Source: Caryophanales bacterium UBA2289
Lineage (GTDB): Bacteria; Bacillota_I; Bacilli_A; Izemoplasmatales; Hujiaoplasmataceae
Assembly: GCA_002345505.1 (NCBI GenBank)
Contig: DDWJ01000034.1
Span: 51,242 to 115,241, forward strand
Direction: 5' to 3'
Length of the DNA stretch: 64,000 bases
In this document: piece after piece, positions 9,124 to 17,302 of the stretch
Layout of the letters: each line of letters opens with the position of its first letter
Position numbering within the stretch: the stretch's first letter is position 1
Program-made: the position numbers and the translations under genes
Notes under the pieces: generated by a model
The model's input: the letters and a program-made list of their open reading frames with translations, nothing else
The model's database searches: none
Told to the model about the DNA's origin: nothing

Positions 9124-10758
9124 TTAGTTAAATGATGATTTTAATTCAACGATTCGATTAAAAATTAATCGGTCTTTTTTCGAATCATAATCGGTAGTAA
9201 AATATCCTTTTCTTATAAATTGGAATCTTTCTAACGGTAAAGTATCTTTTAACGAAGGTTCAACGAACCCTTTAAATGTTGCCCACGAATTAGGATTTAA
9301 TCTTGTAAATAAATCTTTTTTACCGTCGGAATCCGTAAGCAATGGCTCGAACAAGTTAATATCTGCCGGTAAAGCTGTTGATGCTTCTACGAAATGAATA
9401 TTTCCATTTGGTTTTCTTTCATCAAAGCCACTACCTGATTTCGTTAACTCATCATAAGTACAATGTAGTTCTTTTATCGAACCATCTTCATTATAAATAA
9501 CTTCATTACATTTAATAAAATATGCATGCATTAATCTAACTTCAATACCTAAAGATAATCTCTTCCATTTCTTATTAGGTTTTTCTTCAATAAAATCTTC
9601 TCTTTCAATATAAATCTCTTTACCAAAAGCGATTTTACGTTTACCTAAATCTAAATTATCATTATTGAAATCTACGTCAATCCACTCTACATTATTATCT
9701 GGGTAATTTATAATTATTACTTTTAACGGATCAATAACTGCATTTACTCTTTTAACCTTAGTATTTAAGTCATTTCTTAGAGAAGTTTCCAACATTTCAC
9801 TTGAGACTGTCGAGTTAATTCTTGATAGTCCTGTCGACAAAATGAAGTTAATGATTGAATCTTTAGTATAACCTCTTCTTCTTAAGCCCGCTAATGTAGG
9901 CATTCTCGGATCATCATAGCCTTTAACCATTTTTTCATCAACTAATTGTTTTAAATATCTTTTAGACATAATGGTATTAGTTATGTTAAGTCTTCCAAAT
10001 TCATATTGATGAGGAACATGTTCCATTTCGCATTTTTCTACGAACCAATCATATAAAACTCGGTGATCATCATATTCCAAAGAACAAAGCGAATGAGTGA
10101 CCCCTTCAAAAGCATCTTGCAAAGGATGGGCGAAATCATACATCGGATAGATACACCATTTGTTTCCGGTATTATGATGTTCAATATGAATTATTCGATA
10201 GATTACCGGATCTCTCATATTCATATTCGGAGAAGACATATCAATTTTAGCCCTTAAAGTCTTTTCACCATCTTGGTATTTACCATTCTTCATGTTTTCA
10301 AACAAGATAAGATTTTCTTCAACAGTTCGGTTTCGATACGGAGAATCTTTTCCAGGAGTAGTTAATGTTCCTCGATATTCTCTCATTTCATCAGGGTTTA
10401 AATCACAAACATAAGCTAAACCTTTTTTTATTAATTTTATTGCTAACTCATAAGTTGCATCAAAATAATCCGAACCAAATAGAATGTTTGCCGGTTTATA
10501 TCCTAACCACTCAATATCTTTTTTTATCGCTTCAACAAAAGAACTATCTTCTTTTACTGGATTGGTGTCATCAAATCTTAAATTTGTTTTTCCACCAAAA
10601 TGTCTCGCTAACTCAAAATTTGTAATTATCGCCCTTGCGTGCCCTATATGCAAATATGCATTTGGTTCTGGTGGAAATCTAGTAACAATTTCGTTAACTT
10701 TTCCACTATTTAAATCCTCTTCCATAATTGATTTTATGAAATTTGATGTTATTTCCAT
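9124..10758 (-). CDS. glnS: Glutaminyl-tRNA synthetase
   Basis: It is a class I synthetase charging tRNA-Gln directly with glutamine. At 544 residues it has the full catalytic domain and C-terminal beta-barrels. Motifs are PPEPNAYLHIGHARA (HIGH near residue 37), IMSKR as the KMSKS-loop equivalent (~263), and the GlnRS-typical DDPRMPTLAGLRRRGYT that separates it from GluRS. It begins 2 bases after the tsaD stop with a strong GGAGG site, so it is probably read with tsaE-tsaB-rimI-tsaD. Most Bacillota instead use GluRS plus GatCAB, so its presence is notable though also known in some clostridia. Confidence 0.94.
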   Translation of the reverse strand: MEITSNFIKSIMEEDLNSGKVNEIVTRFPPEPNAYLHIGHARAIITNFELARHFGGKTNLRFDDTNPVKEDSSFVEAIKKDIEWLGYKPANILFGSDYFDATYELAIKLIKKGLAYVCDLNPDEMREYRGTLTTPGKDSPYRNRTVEENLILFENMKNGKYQDGEKTLRAKIDMSSPNMNMRDPVIYRIIHIEHHNTGNKWCIYPMYDFAHPLQDAFEGVTHSLCSLEYDDHRVLYDWFVEKCEMEHVPHQYEFGRLNITNTIMSKRYLKQLVDEKMVKGYDDPRMPTLAGLRRRGYTKDSIINFILSTGLSRINSTVSSEMLETSLRNDLNTKVKRVNAVIDPLKVIIINYPDNNVEWIDVDFNNDNLDLGKRKIAFGKEIYIEREDFIEEKPNKKWKRLSLGIEVRLMHAYFIKCNEVIYNEDGSIKELHCTYDELTKSGSGFDERKPNGNIHFVEASTALPADINLFEPLLTDSDGKKDLFTRLNPNSWATFKGFVEPSLKDTLPLERFQFIRKGYFTTDYDSKKDRLIFNRIVELKSSFN

Positions 10759-10760
10759 TT

Positions 10761-11759
10761 TTATTCCTCCATATTTAGTCTTGATTGACCATTAAGATAC
10801 AAATCATCTGTTTTAAATCCTTTGAGATACTGAAAATATCCCGCTGTAGCAATCATTGCTGCATTATCAGTGCAATATGCCATGTTTGGAAAATATATCG
10901 GTACATCTTTAATTTTTTCTATCATTTTCTTTCTTAAACCTGAATTTGCAGCTACGCCACCAGCTACAATAATCTGTTTTATATTATACTCGTTCTTTGC
11001 CATAATAGTTTTATGAACCAATACATCCGTAACTGCTTCTTGAAAACTTGCGCAAAAATCCTCAATAATTATATCTTCCTTACGCTGGACCATATTATGG
11101 TGAGTATTTATAACATGAGATTTCAAACCAGAAAAACTAAAATTGTAATCTCCACTATCAATCATTGGCCTAGGAAAATTTAAAGTATCCTTTCCTTTAC
11201 TTGACATTTTATCAACAATTGGTCCTCCTGGATAAGGTAAACCCAAAACTCTTGCGACTTTATCGTAAGCTTCACCTACAGCATCATCTTGAGTTTCTCC
11301 TAGTTTAAAGAAATCGTAATGCTCTCTCATTAAAATTAATTCTGTATGGCCTCCAGAGACAACCAAAGCTAAAAGCGGAAACTCCATCGTATTGTCAATA
11401 TTATTTGCGTATATATGTCCGGCAATATGATGAATCCCAACAATAGGAATATCATAATTTAAACTTATTACTTTAGCTGCGTTAACTCCAATCAACAAAG
11501 AACCTATTAATCCTGGCCCTTTAGTAACCGCAATCAAATCTAAATCTTGATACTCAATCTGAGCTTCCTTTATAGCTTTATCGAAAACATAAGTAATACC
11601 TTTGACATGTTCTCTTGAAGCTATTTCTGGCACAACTCCTCCATATTCCTTATGAATATCTATCTGCGATAAAACCACATTGGATAAAACTTTTTTACCA
11701 TCTTCTACAACACTGACACTAGTTTCATCACAACTCGTTTCAACTCCTAATACATACAT
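10761..11759 (-). CDS. tsaD: tRNA t6A37 threonylcarbamoyltransferase TsaD
   Basis: TsaD transfers threonylcarbamoyl from TC-AMP to A37 of ANN-decoding tRNAs, working with TsaB and TsaE, whose genes lie just upstream. The ASKHA-fold protein shows VLGVETSCDETSVSVV at its start, the metal-binding HHIAGH (~residue 110), SGGHTEL, and GGVAANSGLR. I chose the ATG at 11759 rather than an upstream in-frame GTG at 11768: GGGAAGTGAG is correctly spaced for the ATG, and family members begin with the MYVLG-like strand. That start lies 1 base past the rimI stop, so expression is probably coupled. Confidence 0.95.
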   Translation of the reverse strand: MYVLGVETSCDETSVSVVEDGKKVLSNVVLSQIDIHKEYGGVVPEIASREHVKGITYVFDKAIKEAQIEYQDLDLIAVTKGPGLIGSLLIGVNAAKVISLNYDIPIVGIHHIAGHIYANNIDNTMEFPLLALVVSGGHTELILMREHYDFFKLGETQDDAVGEAYDKVARVLGLPYPGGPIVDKMSSKGKDTLNFPRPMIDSGDYNFSFSGLKSHVINTHHNMVQRKEDIIIEDFCASFQEAVTDVLVHKTIMAKNEYNIKQIIVAGGVAANSGLRKKMIEKIKDVPIYFPNMAYCTDNAAMIATAGYFQYLKGFKTDDLYLNGQSRLNMEE

Positions 11760-11760
11760 A

Positions 11761-12198
11761 CTACTCACTTCCCAATCTTTTATACATTAAATAAGCATCT
11801 TCACCATTATTGTAATATGCTTTTCTAACAGAAACTTGTTTAAAACCCGATTTAACATACAAACTAACCGCTGCTATATTCGAAGGTCTAACCTCTAAAG
11901 TAACTTCTATTACTCCATACTCACTTAATATTTCTAAAGTATTATCTAAAAAATACTTTCCATATCCTCTTCTTCGAAGTTCTTCAATAACAACAAAGGA
12001 ATTTATTTGCGCTTTGTCCTCATCAACCCAAAGAATCACATATCCTAGAATTTCTACATCTACTAACAAATAGAAGTGAATCAAAGGATTATAAAAATCC
12101 TCTTGTAATTTTTCTAACGTAGTAAAATTATGAAAATATTTATTCTCATATCCTAATATTATTTCTAAATCTTCTAATACGGCTTTTCTAATTTTCAT
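11761..12198 (-). CDS. rimI: GNAT N-acetyltransferase, RimI family
   Basis: It is a 145-residue acetyl-CoA-dependent acetyltransferase. The GNAT core is visible: the N-terminal IRKAVLEDLEIIL strand-helix, then RRRGYGKYFLDN as the acetyl-CoA pyrophosphate loop (Q/RxxGxG/A), and VRPSNIAAVSLYVKSGF as motif B. RimI acetylates the N-terminus of ribosomal protein S18 in E. coli; in Bacillota its target is less certain. Its position between tsaB and tsaD is a classic conserved arrangement and supports the RimI name. It overlaps the end of tsaB by 11 bases. Confidence 0.9.
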   Translation of the reverse strand: MKIRKAVLEDLEIILGYENKYFHNFTTLEKLQEDFYNPLIHFYLLVDVEILGYVILWVDEDKAQINSFVVIEELRRRGYGKYFLDNTLEILSEYGVIEVTLEVRPSNIAAVSLYVKSGFKQVSVRKAYYNNGEDAYLMYKRLGSE

Positions 12199-12799
12199 TT
12201 CTTAAGTTTCTCTCCGCTTCAGTAACTTGAAGATAATTTGGAGTTAGACTATGTACATCGTCAACTTTGATTAGTAAGTTTGATTTTAATAACTTATTTA
12301 CGTCTGGTTTTCCTTCTTCTACAACTTCAAAATTAACATCAAAAGAACTCTTGAATTTTTCAATGTTTTGCAGGCAATCATCTTTAACTAAATTTAATTT
12401 TTCATCACTATTAGCATATAAACCCATAAATGCATTACCTCTTCTAGCGTCAATAAGGGCTAAAACATAAGGTTTATTTGATGAAGAAGCCATCAAAGCT
12501 AACGATGAAACTTTATATAAAGATAAATTATTAAGATAAGCAATCATCTTAGCGACTGTAACTCCGATTCTAACTCCGGTATAACTACCAGGTCCTACGC
12601 CAACGATTATTTCGTCAATTTCTTGTAATTTAATTTTCTCATTTTCTAACATCTTTTGAAGATAGGGCATAATGGTTACAGAATGATTATTTATACCTGC
12701 TTCATAAAAATGCTGCTTTTCAACTCCGTCAATTACTAGCGATAAGAAGATATATTTAGTTGCTGTATCTATTATTAATTGCTTCAATAATTTTTTCAT
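12188..12799 (-). CDS. tsaB: tRNA t6A biosynthesis protein TsaB
   Basis: TsaB is a catalytically inactive TsaD paralogue that forms the TsaB-TsaD-TsaE assembly needed for t6A synthesis. Visible features are the N-terminal IIDTATKYIFLSLV strand, GVGPGSYTGVRIGV (the signature segment) and ALIDARRGNAFMGLY. I prefer the ATG at 12799 over an upstream in-frame TTG at 12817: AAAGG sits six bases ahead of the ATG and the conserved domain starts only a few residues later. The resulting 203-residue length is slightly short for the family (~230), mainly at the C-terminus. It overlaps tsaE by 44 bases. Confidence 0.93.
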   Translation of the reverse strand: MKKLLKQLIIDTATKYIFLSLVIDGVEKQHFYEAGINNHSVTIMPYLQKMLENEKIKLQEIDEIIVGVGPGSYTGVRIGVTVAKMIAYLNNLSLYKVSSLALMASSSNKPYVLALIDARRGNAFMGLYANSDEKLNLVKDDCLQNIEKFKSSFDVNFEVVEEGKPDVNKLLKSNLLIKVDDVHSLTPNYLQVTEAERNLRNEN

Positions 12800-13238
12800 A
12801 TCTTCCCTTTCCTTCAATTAATAGACTTCTTTTAAATTCTCCATCTGCTTGAATATCTATTGTTAGTAATTCTTCTGGTAATTGATCTTTAATGTAGGTA
12901 TACCATTCTATTACACTCACACCTTCTCCGTATATAAAATCGTCCAATTCGTAATCATATCCAATATCTTCCAATCTATATACGTCCATATGATATAAGT
13001 CGAAATTTCCTTGATAAATCTTCAAAATTGTAAAAGTTGGTGAATTTATATTATCTTTCACACCGATATTTTTTGCTAAATATTTTGTAAATGTTGTTTT
13101 CCCTGATCCTAAGTCACCAGCTAAACCTATTATCATACCTGAAAACGCATAATCCGCAATAATCTTAGCTAGTTTTTTTGTATCTTCAATTGAATTTAAT
13201 ACTATTTTTGTTTTCAAATAAATACACTCATTTCTCAT
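12756..13238 (-). CDS. tsaE: tRNA t6A biosynthesis ATPase TsaE
   Basis: TsaE is the small P-loop ATPase that drives turnover of the TsaB-TsaD complex. Walker A is GDLGSGKTTF (residues 41-50), followed by NSPTFTI, a family hallmark, and the HMDVYRLED segment. It is the first gene of the run tsaE-tsaB-rimI-tsaD-glnS, a group devoted to tRNA modification and charging. The ATG at 13238 has no clear ribosome binding site; an in-frame TTG at 13217, with GAGTG seven bases ahead, would give a start better aligned with Bacillus YdiB, so the true N-terminus may be seven residues shorter. Confidence 0.93.
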   Translation of the reverse strand: MRNECIYLKTKIVLNSIEDTKKLAKIIADYAFSGMIIGLAGDLGSGKTTFTKYLAKNIGVKDNINSPTFTILKIYQGNFDLYHMDVYRLEDIGYDYELDDFIYGEGVSVIEWYTYIKDQLPEELLTIDIQADGEFKRSLLIEGKGRYEKIIEAINNRYSN

Positions 13239-13254
13239 AAATATTCATAGTAAA

Positions 13255-13263
13255 ATTATATCA
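13255..13263 (-). promoter_or_regulatory. Extended -10 promoter for the tsaE operon
   Basis: TGATATAAT on the minus strand, 17 bases before the upstream tsaE start. No convincing -35. Confidence 0.45.
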
Positions 13264-13347
13264 TATAAACCGTAAAAACAAATCAAAATCATGTTATAAG
13301 GTACTTTTTCGTCACAATCTAAAACATTTATATCCTTAAAATTATTC

Positions 13348-13360
13348 TTTATGTTATAAT
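13348..13360 (+). promoter_or_regulatory. Extended -10 promoter (TTTATGTTATAAT)
   Basis: An exact copy of the recurrent 13-mer, 38 bases upstream of the diacylglycerol kinase-like gene. The TATAAT is at 13355-13360 with TG one base before it. Confidence 0.6.
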
Positions 13361-13397
13361 AATTCATGATGATTCAGGTAAAAATAAGGAGCTTATA

Positions 13398-14276
13398 ATG
13401 TTTCTAATCGTACACAATCCTCTATCCAGTAATCGCAAGTCTAAAAAAACCACATATAAGTATGTCAAATTCTTTAAAAAATATAAAATACCTTTCCGTT
13501 TAAGATCAACTTTAAAAATTAAAAACTTAAACGTATTTCTTGATTCTAATCCAGAAATTACCGATATTTTGTATTTAGGTGGAGACGGTTCAATCAATCA
13601 CTTAATAAATAATGTTAATGTCAATGATATCAAGCAAAACATATACCTTGGCAAAAGTGGTTCGGGAAATGACTTTTTGCGCACCTTAAAGAAATTTAAA
13701 GAAGCCAACATTACTTTAGGCGAAGCGAAAACCAACATTGGATCGACTAAATTTATTAACGGGTGCGGTCTAGGTTTTGACGGTTTAGTCTGTCATTACG
13801 TAAATAACGACTCGAAAAAAGGTAAATTATCTTATTTTATCAACGTTTTTCGTTCTATAATCAAATATCAACCAGTTGAAATCGATATAAATGTTGATGG
13901 TAAGGATTACCATTTCAAAAAAGTGTTTATTTCCGCAATTCAAAACGGAAGATATTTTGGTGGAGGCATGAAAGCTACTCCAAATGCCAATCCAACAGAT
14001 GATAATTACATAATATGTGTTGCTCATAACTTATCAAAATTAACTCTTCAACTTCTACTATTAACAATTTATCCCGGATGGCATAGATTCATAAAGGGAA
14101 AAGTAACAATGCTAACTGGAACAAATATTAAAATTAAACATCCCTCAGAAACTTACTTCCAAGCAGATGGAGAAGTGATGGGGAATATTAATGAAGTTGA
14201 AATCAAACCTATTCAAAAGCGAATGTTCATCGCTTTTAACAAAAAAGATTTTAAAAATAAATCAGCCACTAAATGA
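13398..14276 (+). CDS. Diacylglycerol kinase-like lipid kinase (YegS/DgkB family)
   Basis: This is an ATP-dependent lipid kinase of the DAGK catalytic family, which phosphorylates diacylglycerol or related lipids on the inner membrane face. The 292-residue protein shows IVHNPLSSNRKSKK (nucleotide-binding start), LYLGGDGSINHLINN (the GGDG motif) and SGSGNDFLRTL, the usual second conserved block, then a beta-rich C-terminal domain with FQADGE. It is a single gene with its own extended -10 promoter and a terminator overlapping its stop. A second paralogue lies at 33328. The exact lipid substrate cannot be read from sequence. Confidence 0.82.
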   Translation: MFLIVHNPLSSNRKSKKTTYKYVKFFKKYKIPFRLRSTLKIKNLNVFLDSNPEITDILYLGGDGSINHLINNVNVNDIKQNIYLGKSGSGNDFLRTLKKFKEANITLGEAKTNIGSTKFINGCGLGFDGLVCHYVNNDSKKGKLSYFINVFRSIIKYQPVEIDINVDGKDYHFKKVFISAIQNGRYFGGGMKATPNANPTDDNYIICVAHNLSKLTLQLLLLTIYPGWHRFIKGKVTMLTGTNIKIKHPSETYFQADGEVMGNINEVEIKPIQKRMFIAFNKKDFKNKSATK

Positions 14277-14286
14277 TGGCTGATTT
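14259..14286. terminator. Bidirectional terminator between the lipid kinase gene and pgi
   Basis: AAATCAGCCA (14259-14268) pairs with TGGCTGATTT (14277-14286), followed by T residues on plus; A residues precede it, giving a U-tail on minus. The kinase gene's stop codon lies in the loop. Confidence 0.88.
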
Positions 14287-14289
14287 TTT

Positions 14290-15621
14290 TTATAAATTCT
14301 CTTCCAACTTTTTTCTTAAAGCTTCATAACCAGGTTTTCCAAGTAAAGCAAACATATTCTTTTTATAAGCTTCTACTCCCGGTTGATCGAATGGATTAAC
14401 TCCTAATAAATATCCGCTTACACCTACAGCTAACTCGAAAAAGTAAACTAAATATCCAAATGTGTAAGGACTAATATTATCAATTTCGATAACTATGTTT
14501 GGAACTCCTCCATCTCTATGAGCTAATAACGTTCCTTGAAGTGCTTTCTTATTTACAAAGTCTAAACCCTTTTGTTTTAGGTAATTTAAACCATCTAAAT
14601 CACTTTTCTCTTCTTCAATTATTACATCCTTTTCTGGATTTTTAACATTTATAACTGTTTCAAAAAGAATTCTTTCACCGTCTTGGATATATTGTCCCAA
14701 AGAATGAAGATCGGTTGAAAAAGAAGCACTTGATATAAATAATCCTTTATGATCTTTTCCTTCTGATTCACCAAAAAGTTGTTTCCACCATTCAGCAAAA
14801 TAAGTTAATTTAGGTTCATAGTTCACTAACATTTCGATACTATAATTATTTCTATATAATAGATTTCTTAACGCTACATACATATGAACATCATTCTTAT
14901 ATATACTATACTTATCGTATTCTTTTCTTGATGCTTTAGCTCCGGCTAACATCTGTTTGATATTAATGCCAGTAGCAGCTATCGGCAATAACCCCACTGC
15001 TGTTAAAACCGAAAATCTTCCGCCTATATCATCAGGAACCACAAAAGTCGTGTAACCTTTTGAATTTGCTAATTCTCTTAAAGCGCCCTTAGCCTTGTCT
15101 GTTGTTGCGTAAATACGGTTAGCTGCTTCTTTTTCCCCGTATTTTTCTTCAAGCAATCTTTTTAATACTCTAAAAGCGATAGCTGGTTCAGTAGTTGTTC
15201 CGGATTTAGATATCACGTTAATTGCAAAGTTCTTATTTTTCAAAAAATCTACTAATTCATTTAGATAAGTACTACTCATATTATGCCCAGCAAATATTAT
15301 ATCTACATTTTTTCTCTTTGGAAAATACGGTTTCAAAAATTCAATCGCTGCTTTAGCACCTAAATAAGATCCTCCAATGCCAATAACAACTAATATATTC
15401 GCTTGCTTTCTTATCTTTTTAGCGGCTTCGTAAATTCTTTCAATTTCGTCATTATCATAATTTTCTGGTAAATCCAACCACCCTAAATATTCACTACCTA
15501 GACCGCTTTTATCCTCAAGTATTTTTCTCGCTTGTTTAATCTCTTTATTGATTGAATCGAGATCTTTATCATTAATAAATGGTAAAGCAAATCTATAATC
15601 TAAATTTAAATGTTTACTCAT
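14290..15621 (-). CDS. pgi: Glucose-6-phosphate isomerase
   Basis: Pgi interconverts glucose-6-phosphate and fructose-6-phosphate in glycolysis. The 443-residue length is that of the short Bacillota form. Two SIS sugar-binding modules are visible: VVIGIGGSYLGAKAA and the phosphate-binding SKSGTTTEPAIAFR, then GGRFSVLTAVGLLP, GESEGKDHKG and the late LGVNPFDQPGVEAYK signature. It is monocistronic: an extended -10 promoter and a strong AGGAGGATA site lie upstream, and a shared terminator downstream. It converges with the lipid kinase gene. Confidence 0.97.
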   Translation of the reverse strand: MSKHLNLDYRFALPFINDKDLDSINKEIKQARKILEDKSGLGSEYLGWLDLPENYDNDEIERIYEAAKKIRKQANILVVIGIGGSYLGAKAAIEFLKPYFPKRKNVDIIFAGHNMSSTYLNELVDFLKNKNFAINVISKSGTTTEPAIAFRVLKRLLEEKYGEKEAANRIYATTDKAKGALRELANSKGYTTFVVPDDIGGRFSVLTAVGLLPIAATGINIKQMLAGAKASRKEYDKYSIYKNDVHMYVALRNLLYRNNYSIEMLVNYEPKLTYFAEWWKQLFGESEGKDHKGLFISSASFSTDLHSLGQYIQDGERILFETVINVKNPEKDVIIEEEKSDLDGLNYLKQKGLDFVNKKALQGTLLAHRDGGVPNIVIEIDNISPYTFGYLVYFFELAVGVSGYLLGVNPFDQPGVEAYKKNMFALLGKPGYEALRKKLEENL

Positions 15622-15648
15622 TAAAATATCCTCCTATATACAACAAAT

Positions 15649-15661
15649 ATTATAACATAAA
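15649..15661 (-). promoter_or_regulatory. Extended -10 promoter for pgi (TTTATGTTATAAT)
   Basis: Exact minus-strand copy of the recurrent 13-mer, 28 bases before the pgi start. No -35 resembling TTGACA is present at 16-18 bases. Confidence 0.6.
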
Positions 15662-15708
15662 GATAGCAAATCGAGCCTCTTAATGTTCAAAATGCAACCA
15701 CTTTCATA

Positions 15709-15741
15709 AAAAAAACAACTCAAATTTTATACAAAATTTGA
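15709..15741 (-). terminator. Terminator after the S1-domain gene
   Basis: TCAAATTTT (15720-15728) pairs with AAAATTTGA (15733-15741) around a 4-base loop. The run of A at 15709-15716 gives a minus-strand U-tail. The stem is AT-rich, so efficiency is uncertain. Confidence 0.7.
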
Positions 15742-15752
15742 ATCGCCTTTTT

Positions 15753-16082
15753 CTAGTTATTGTCTTTTTGATACTTTTCAACCCAAGCTTTTAGTTGTGT
15801 TTCAAAAGGCTTGAAACCACTTGTAAGTTCAGTTGACTCTCTTTTTTTACGTCTTTTCTTATTTTGGGTCTTGTAACTTAAACTAATTTTATTGTTATCA
15901 ATTTTGATAACTTCTAGCGTTACTTCATCCCCGACACTAAGATAGTCTTCTATACTTCTAACATAACCATCACTAATTTCTGAAATATGGATTAATCCAT
16001 CAATCTCATTGTCAATTTTAACAAATGCTCCGTATGGTTTAATATTAGTAATCCGACCTTTGACGATGTCACCTTGTTTCAT
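15753..16082 (-). CDS. S1 RNA-binding domain protein (YugI/CvfD-like)
   Basis: This is a 109-residue protein made almost entirely of one S1 OB-fold: GDIVKGRITNIKPYGAFVKI, GLIHISEIS, VGDEVTLEVIKID and KISLSYK. A basic linker (KKRRKKR) and a short C-terminal tail follow. Single-S1 proteins such as Bacillus YugI (GSP13) and CvfD associate with ribosomes and RNA; a similar role is inferred. The start is the ATG at 16082 with GAGGGGTG six bases ahead; an in-frame GTG nine bases further upstream overlaps that site and is unlikely. It has its own promoter and terminator. Confidence 0.85.
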   Translation of the reverse strand: MKQGDIVKGRITNIKPYGAFVKIDNEIDGLIHISEISDGYVRSIEDYLSVGDEVTLEVIKIDNNKISLSYKTQNKKRRKKRESTELTSGFKPFETQLKAWVEKYQKDNN

Positions 16083-16111
16083 ATTTAACACCCCTCAAAG
16101 AAACTGTAAAT

Positions 16112-16120
16112 ATTATAACA
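16112..16120 (-). promoter_or_regulatory. Extended -10 promoter for the S1-domain gene
   Basis: Minus-strand TGTTATAAT, in the wider form TGTGTTATAAT that fits TRTGnTATAAT, 30 bases before the chosen start. Confidence 0.55.
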
Positions 16121-16168
16121 CATATCGATTTTTTTTCAAGTAATAATCCCCCTCAAGCTAAAAATAAA

Positions 16169-16194
16169 AAGACTAACTTTAATAAGTTAATCTT
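16169..16194 (-). terminator. Terminator of the yutD-nfu-pgpA run
   Basis: AAGACTAACTT (16169-16179) pairs with AAGTTAATCTT (16184-16194) with one G-U pair. A residues at 16161-16170 give a U-tail on minus. The stop codon of the last gene lies within the stem. Confidence 0.8.
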
Positions 16195-16690
16195 TATCCC
16201 CTACTGCGTTGTGAGCGATTGAACTAGCTGCAGCCGCTGCTATAGCTCCGATAATATCGTCTAGAAAGGTATGACATTTATCAGGTTGTTTTCCGATTTC
16301 ATCCAGTTCACCAATTATACCAGGTTTTACTTTGTCAACATATCCAAAATTGGTTAATCCAATAGAACCATAAACATTTGTAATTGATAAAACTAAAATT
16401 TCATCTATACCATAAAGTGGATTGTCTTCGCTAATTAAAGTTTGCAACGGTTCAGATAACAACTTCTTTTCGGCCAACATATCAAGTTCAACGCCTGTTA
16501 ATATTGCGTTTTGAACCTCTCTTTTATCCAACACCCTACTAACGGCATTAAGACAAAGTTCTTTTGTGATGTCAGGAACGTATTTTTTTTGAAGGTCATA
16601 GACAATATCAACAATTTTATCTAATGTGACTCCTCTTTCTTCAAATAATTTTATACAAATTTCCTTCATTCTTTTTTGTTTTTCTACCAT
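16187..16690 (-). CDS. Phosphatidylglycerophosphatase A-like protein (YutG family)
   Basis: The 167-residue product resembles Bacillus YutG, a phosphatidylglycerophosphatase A-type protein that would dephosphorylate PGP to phosphatidylglycerol. The hallmark is the C-terminal segment TFLDDIIGAIAAAAASS, with paired acidic residues before an alanine-rich helix, together with LVLSITNVYGSIGLTNFGY. Unlike E. coli PgpA there are no obvious multiple membrane helices, as in the YutG branch. It overlaps the nfu stop by 7 bases. Enzyme activity of YutG-type proteins is inferred from family membership, so the function is likely rather than certain. Confidence 0.8.
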   Translation of the reverse strand: MVEKQKRMKEICIKLFEERGVTLDKIVDIVYDLQKKYVPDITKELCLNAVSRVLDKREVQNAILTGVELDMLAEKKLLSEPLQTLISEDNPLYGIDEILVLSITNVYGSIGLTNFGYVDKVKPGIIGELDEIGKQPDKCHTFLDDIIGAIAAAAASSIAHNAVGDKD

Positions 16691-16920
16691 ATATGTTCAA
16701 CTCCTATAACTCCAGGAACTCGTTCCAAAAGTGTATCCTCGATTAAATCTGACATTGTAGATTCAAACCCAGCGCAACCAACACATGCACCTTGCAATTT
16801 AACATAAACTATTCCATCTTCGAACTTTACAAACTCAATATCGCCACCATCGCGATTAATATATGGTCTAATAAGTTTAATTACTTCTTTAATTTCAGCA
16901 ATAATTTCTTCGTAATCCAT
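16684..16920 (-). CDS. nfu: NifU C-terminal domain Fe-S scaffold protein (YutI-like)
   Basis: It is a 78-residue stand-alone Nfu domain that can hold a [4Fe-4S] cluster between two CxxC motifs in a dimer and pass it to targets. Seen: IRPYINRDGGDIEFV, then GACVGCAGFESTMSDLIE with the CVGC pair. It lies between yutD and the pgpA-like gene; in Bacillus subtilis the homologues yutD, yutG and yutI also cluster, supporting the assignment. No SUF genes are in the window. Confidence 0.92.
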   Translation of the reverse strand: MDYEEIIAEIKEVIKLIRPYINRDGGDIEFVKFEDGIVYVKLQGACVGCAGFESTMSDLIEDTLLERVPGVIGVEHIW

Positions 16921-16931
16921 TCAAATCACCT

Positions 16932-17204
16932 CTATTCTTCAAACTTCTTGTTTTTATCGTAATTAGGATTTTTTAAAATATAATAAGCACAATTAGGGGA
17001 ACACGATTCAACGACATAATCGGGAATTAAATGATAATTATCATCTGAAAAACCTTTCAAACGTAAAATACCCGCCGAATAATCTCCGACTAAATAAGGA
17101 TAAATATCAAAAAAATCTACATATCTCTTATTGAAGTCATCCATAACGAAGGCTTCACGATAATTTTTAATTAATTCAAATTCTCCATGCACTGATTCAA
17201 TCAT
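16932..17204 (-). CDS. yutD: YutD-like protein (DUF1027)
   Basis: This 90-residue protein matches the Bacillota YutD family: a start like FELIKNYREAF, then a KRYVDFFDIYPYLVGDYS segment, RLKGF, and the C-terminal CSPNCAYYILK block with its conserved cysteine. The molecular function of YutD is unknown to me. It leads the run yutD-nfu-pgpA; the start is an ATG with GGAG nine bases ahead. Confidence 0.85.
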   Translation of the reverse strand: MIESVHGEFELIKNYREAFVMDDFNKRYVDFFDIYPYLVGDYSAGILRLKGFSDDNYHLIPDYVVESCSPNCAYYILKNPNYDKNKKFEE

Positions 17205-17227
17205 ATAATATCACTCCTAGCATTAAT

Positions 17228-17236
17228 ATTTTATCA
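17228..17236 (-). promoter_or_regulatory. Extended -10 promoter for yutD-nfu-pgpA
   Basis: Minus-strand TGATAAAAT (wider TGTGATAAAAT), 24 bases before the yutD start. Confidence 0.4.
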
Positions 17237-17267
17237 CAGTAGTATTTTTTTTAAAAACATATTTACT

Positions 17268-17299
17268 TTAAAAGAAAAAACTAAGAGAAAATCTCTTAG
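17268..17299 (-). terminator. Terminator after ispF
   Basis: CTAAGAGA and TCTCTTAG (17281-17299) form a 7-8 bp stem; A residues at 17268-17280 give the minus-strand U-tail. It starts 3 bases past the ispF stop. Confidence 0.88.
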
Positions 17300-17302
17300 C
17301 AA

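Noticed and set aside
10063..10795. Three overlapping plus-strand frames within glnS
   Set aside because: They are hydrophobic or low-complexity shadows of the GlnRS gene, without start sites or homology I can see.
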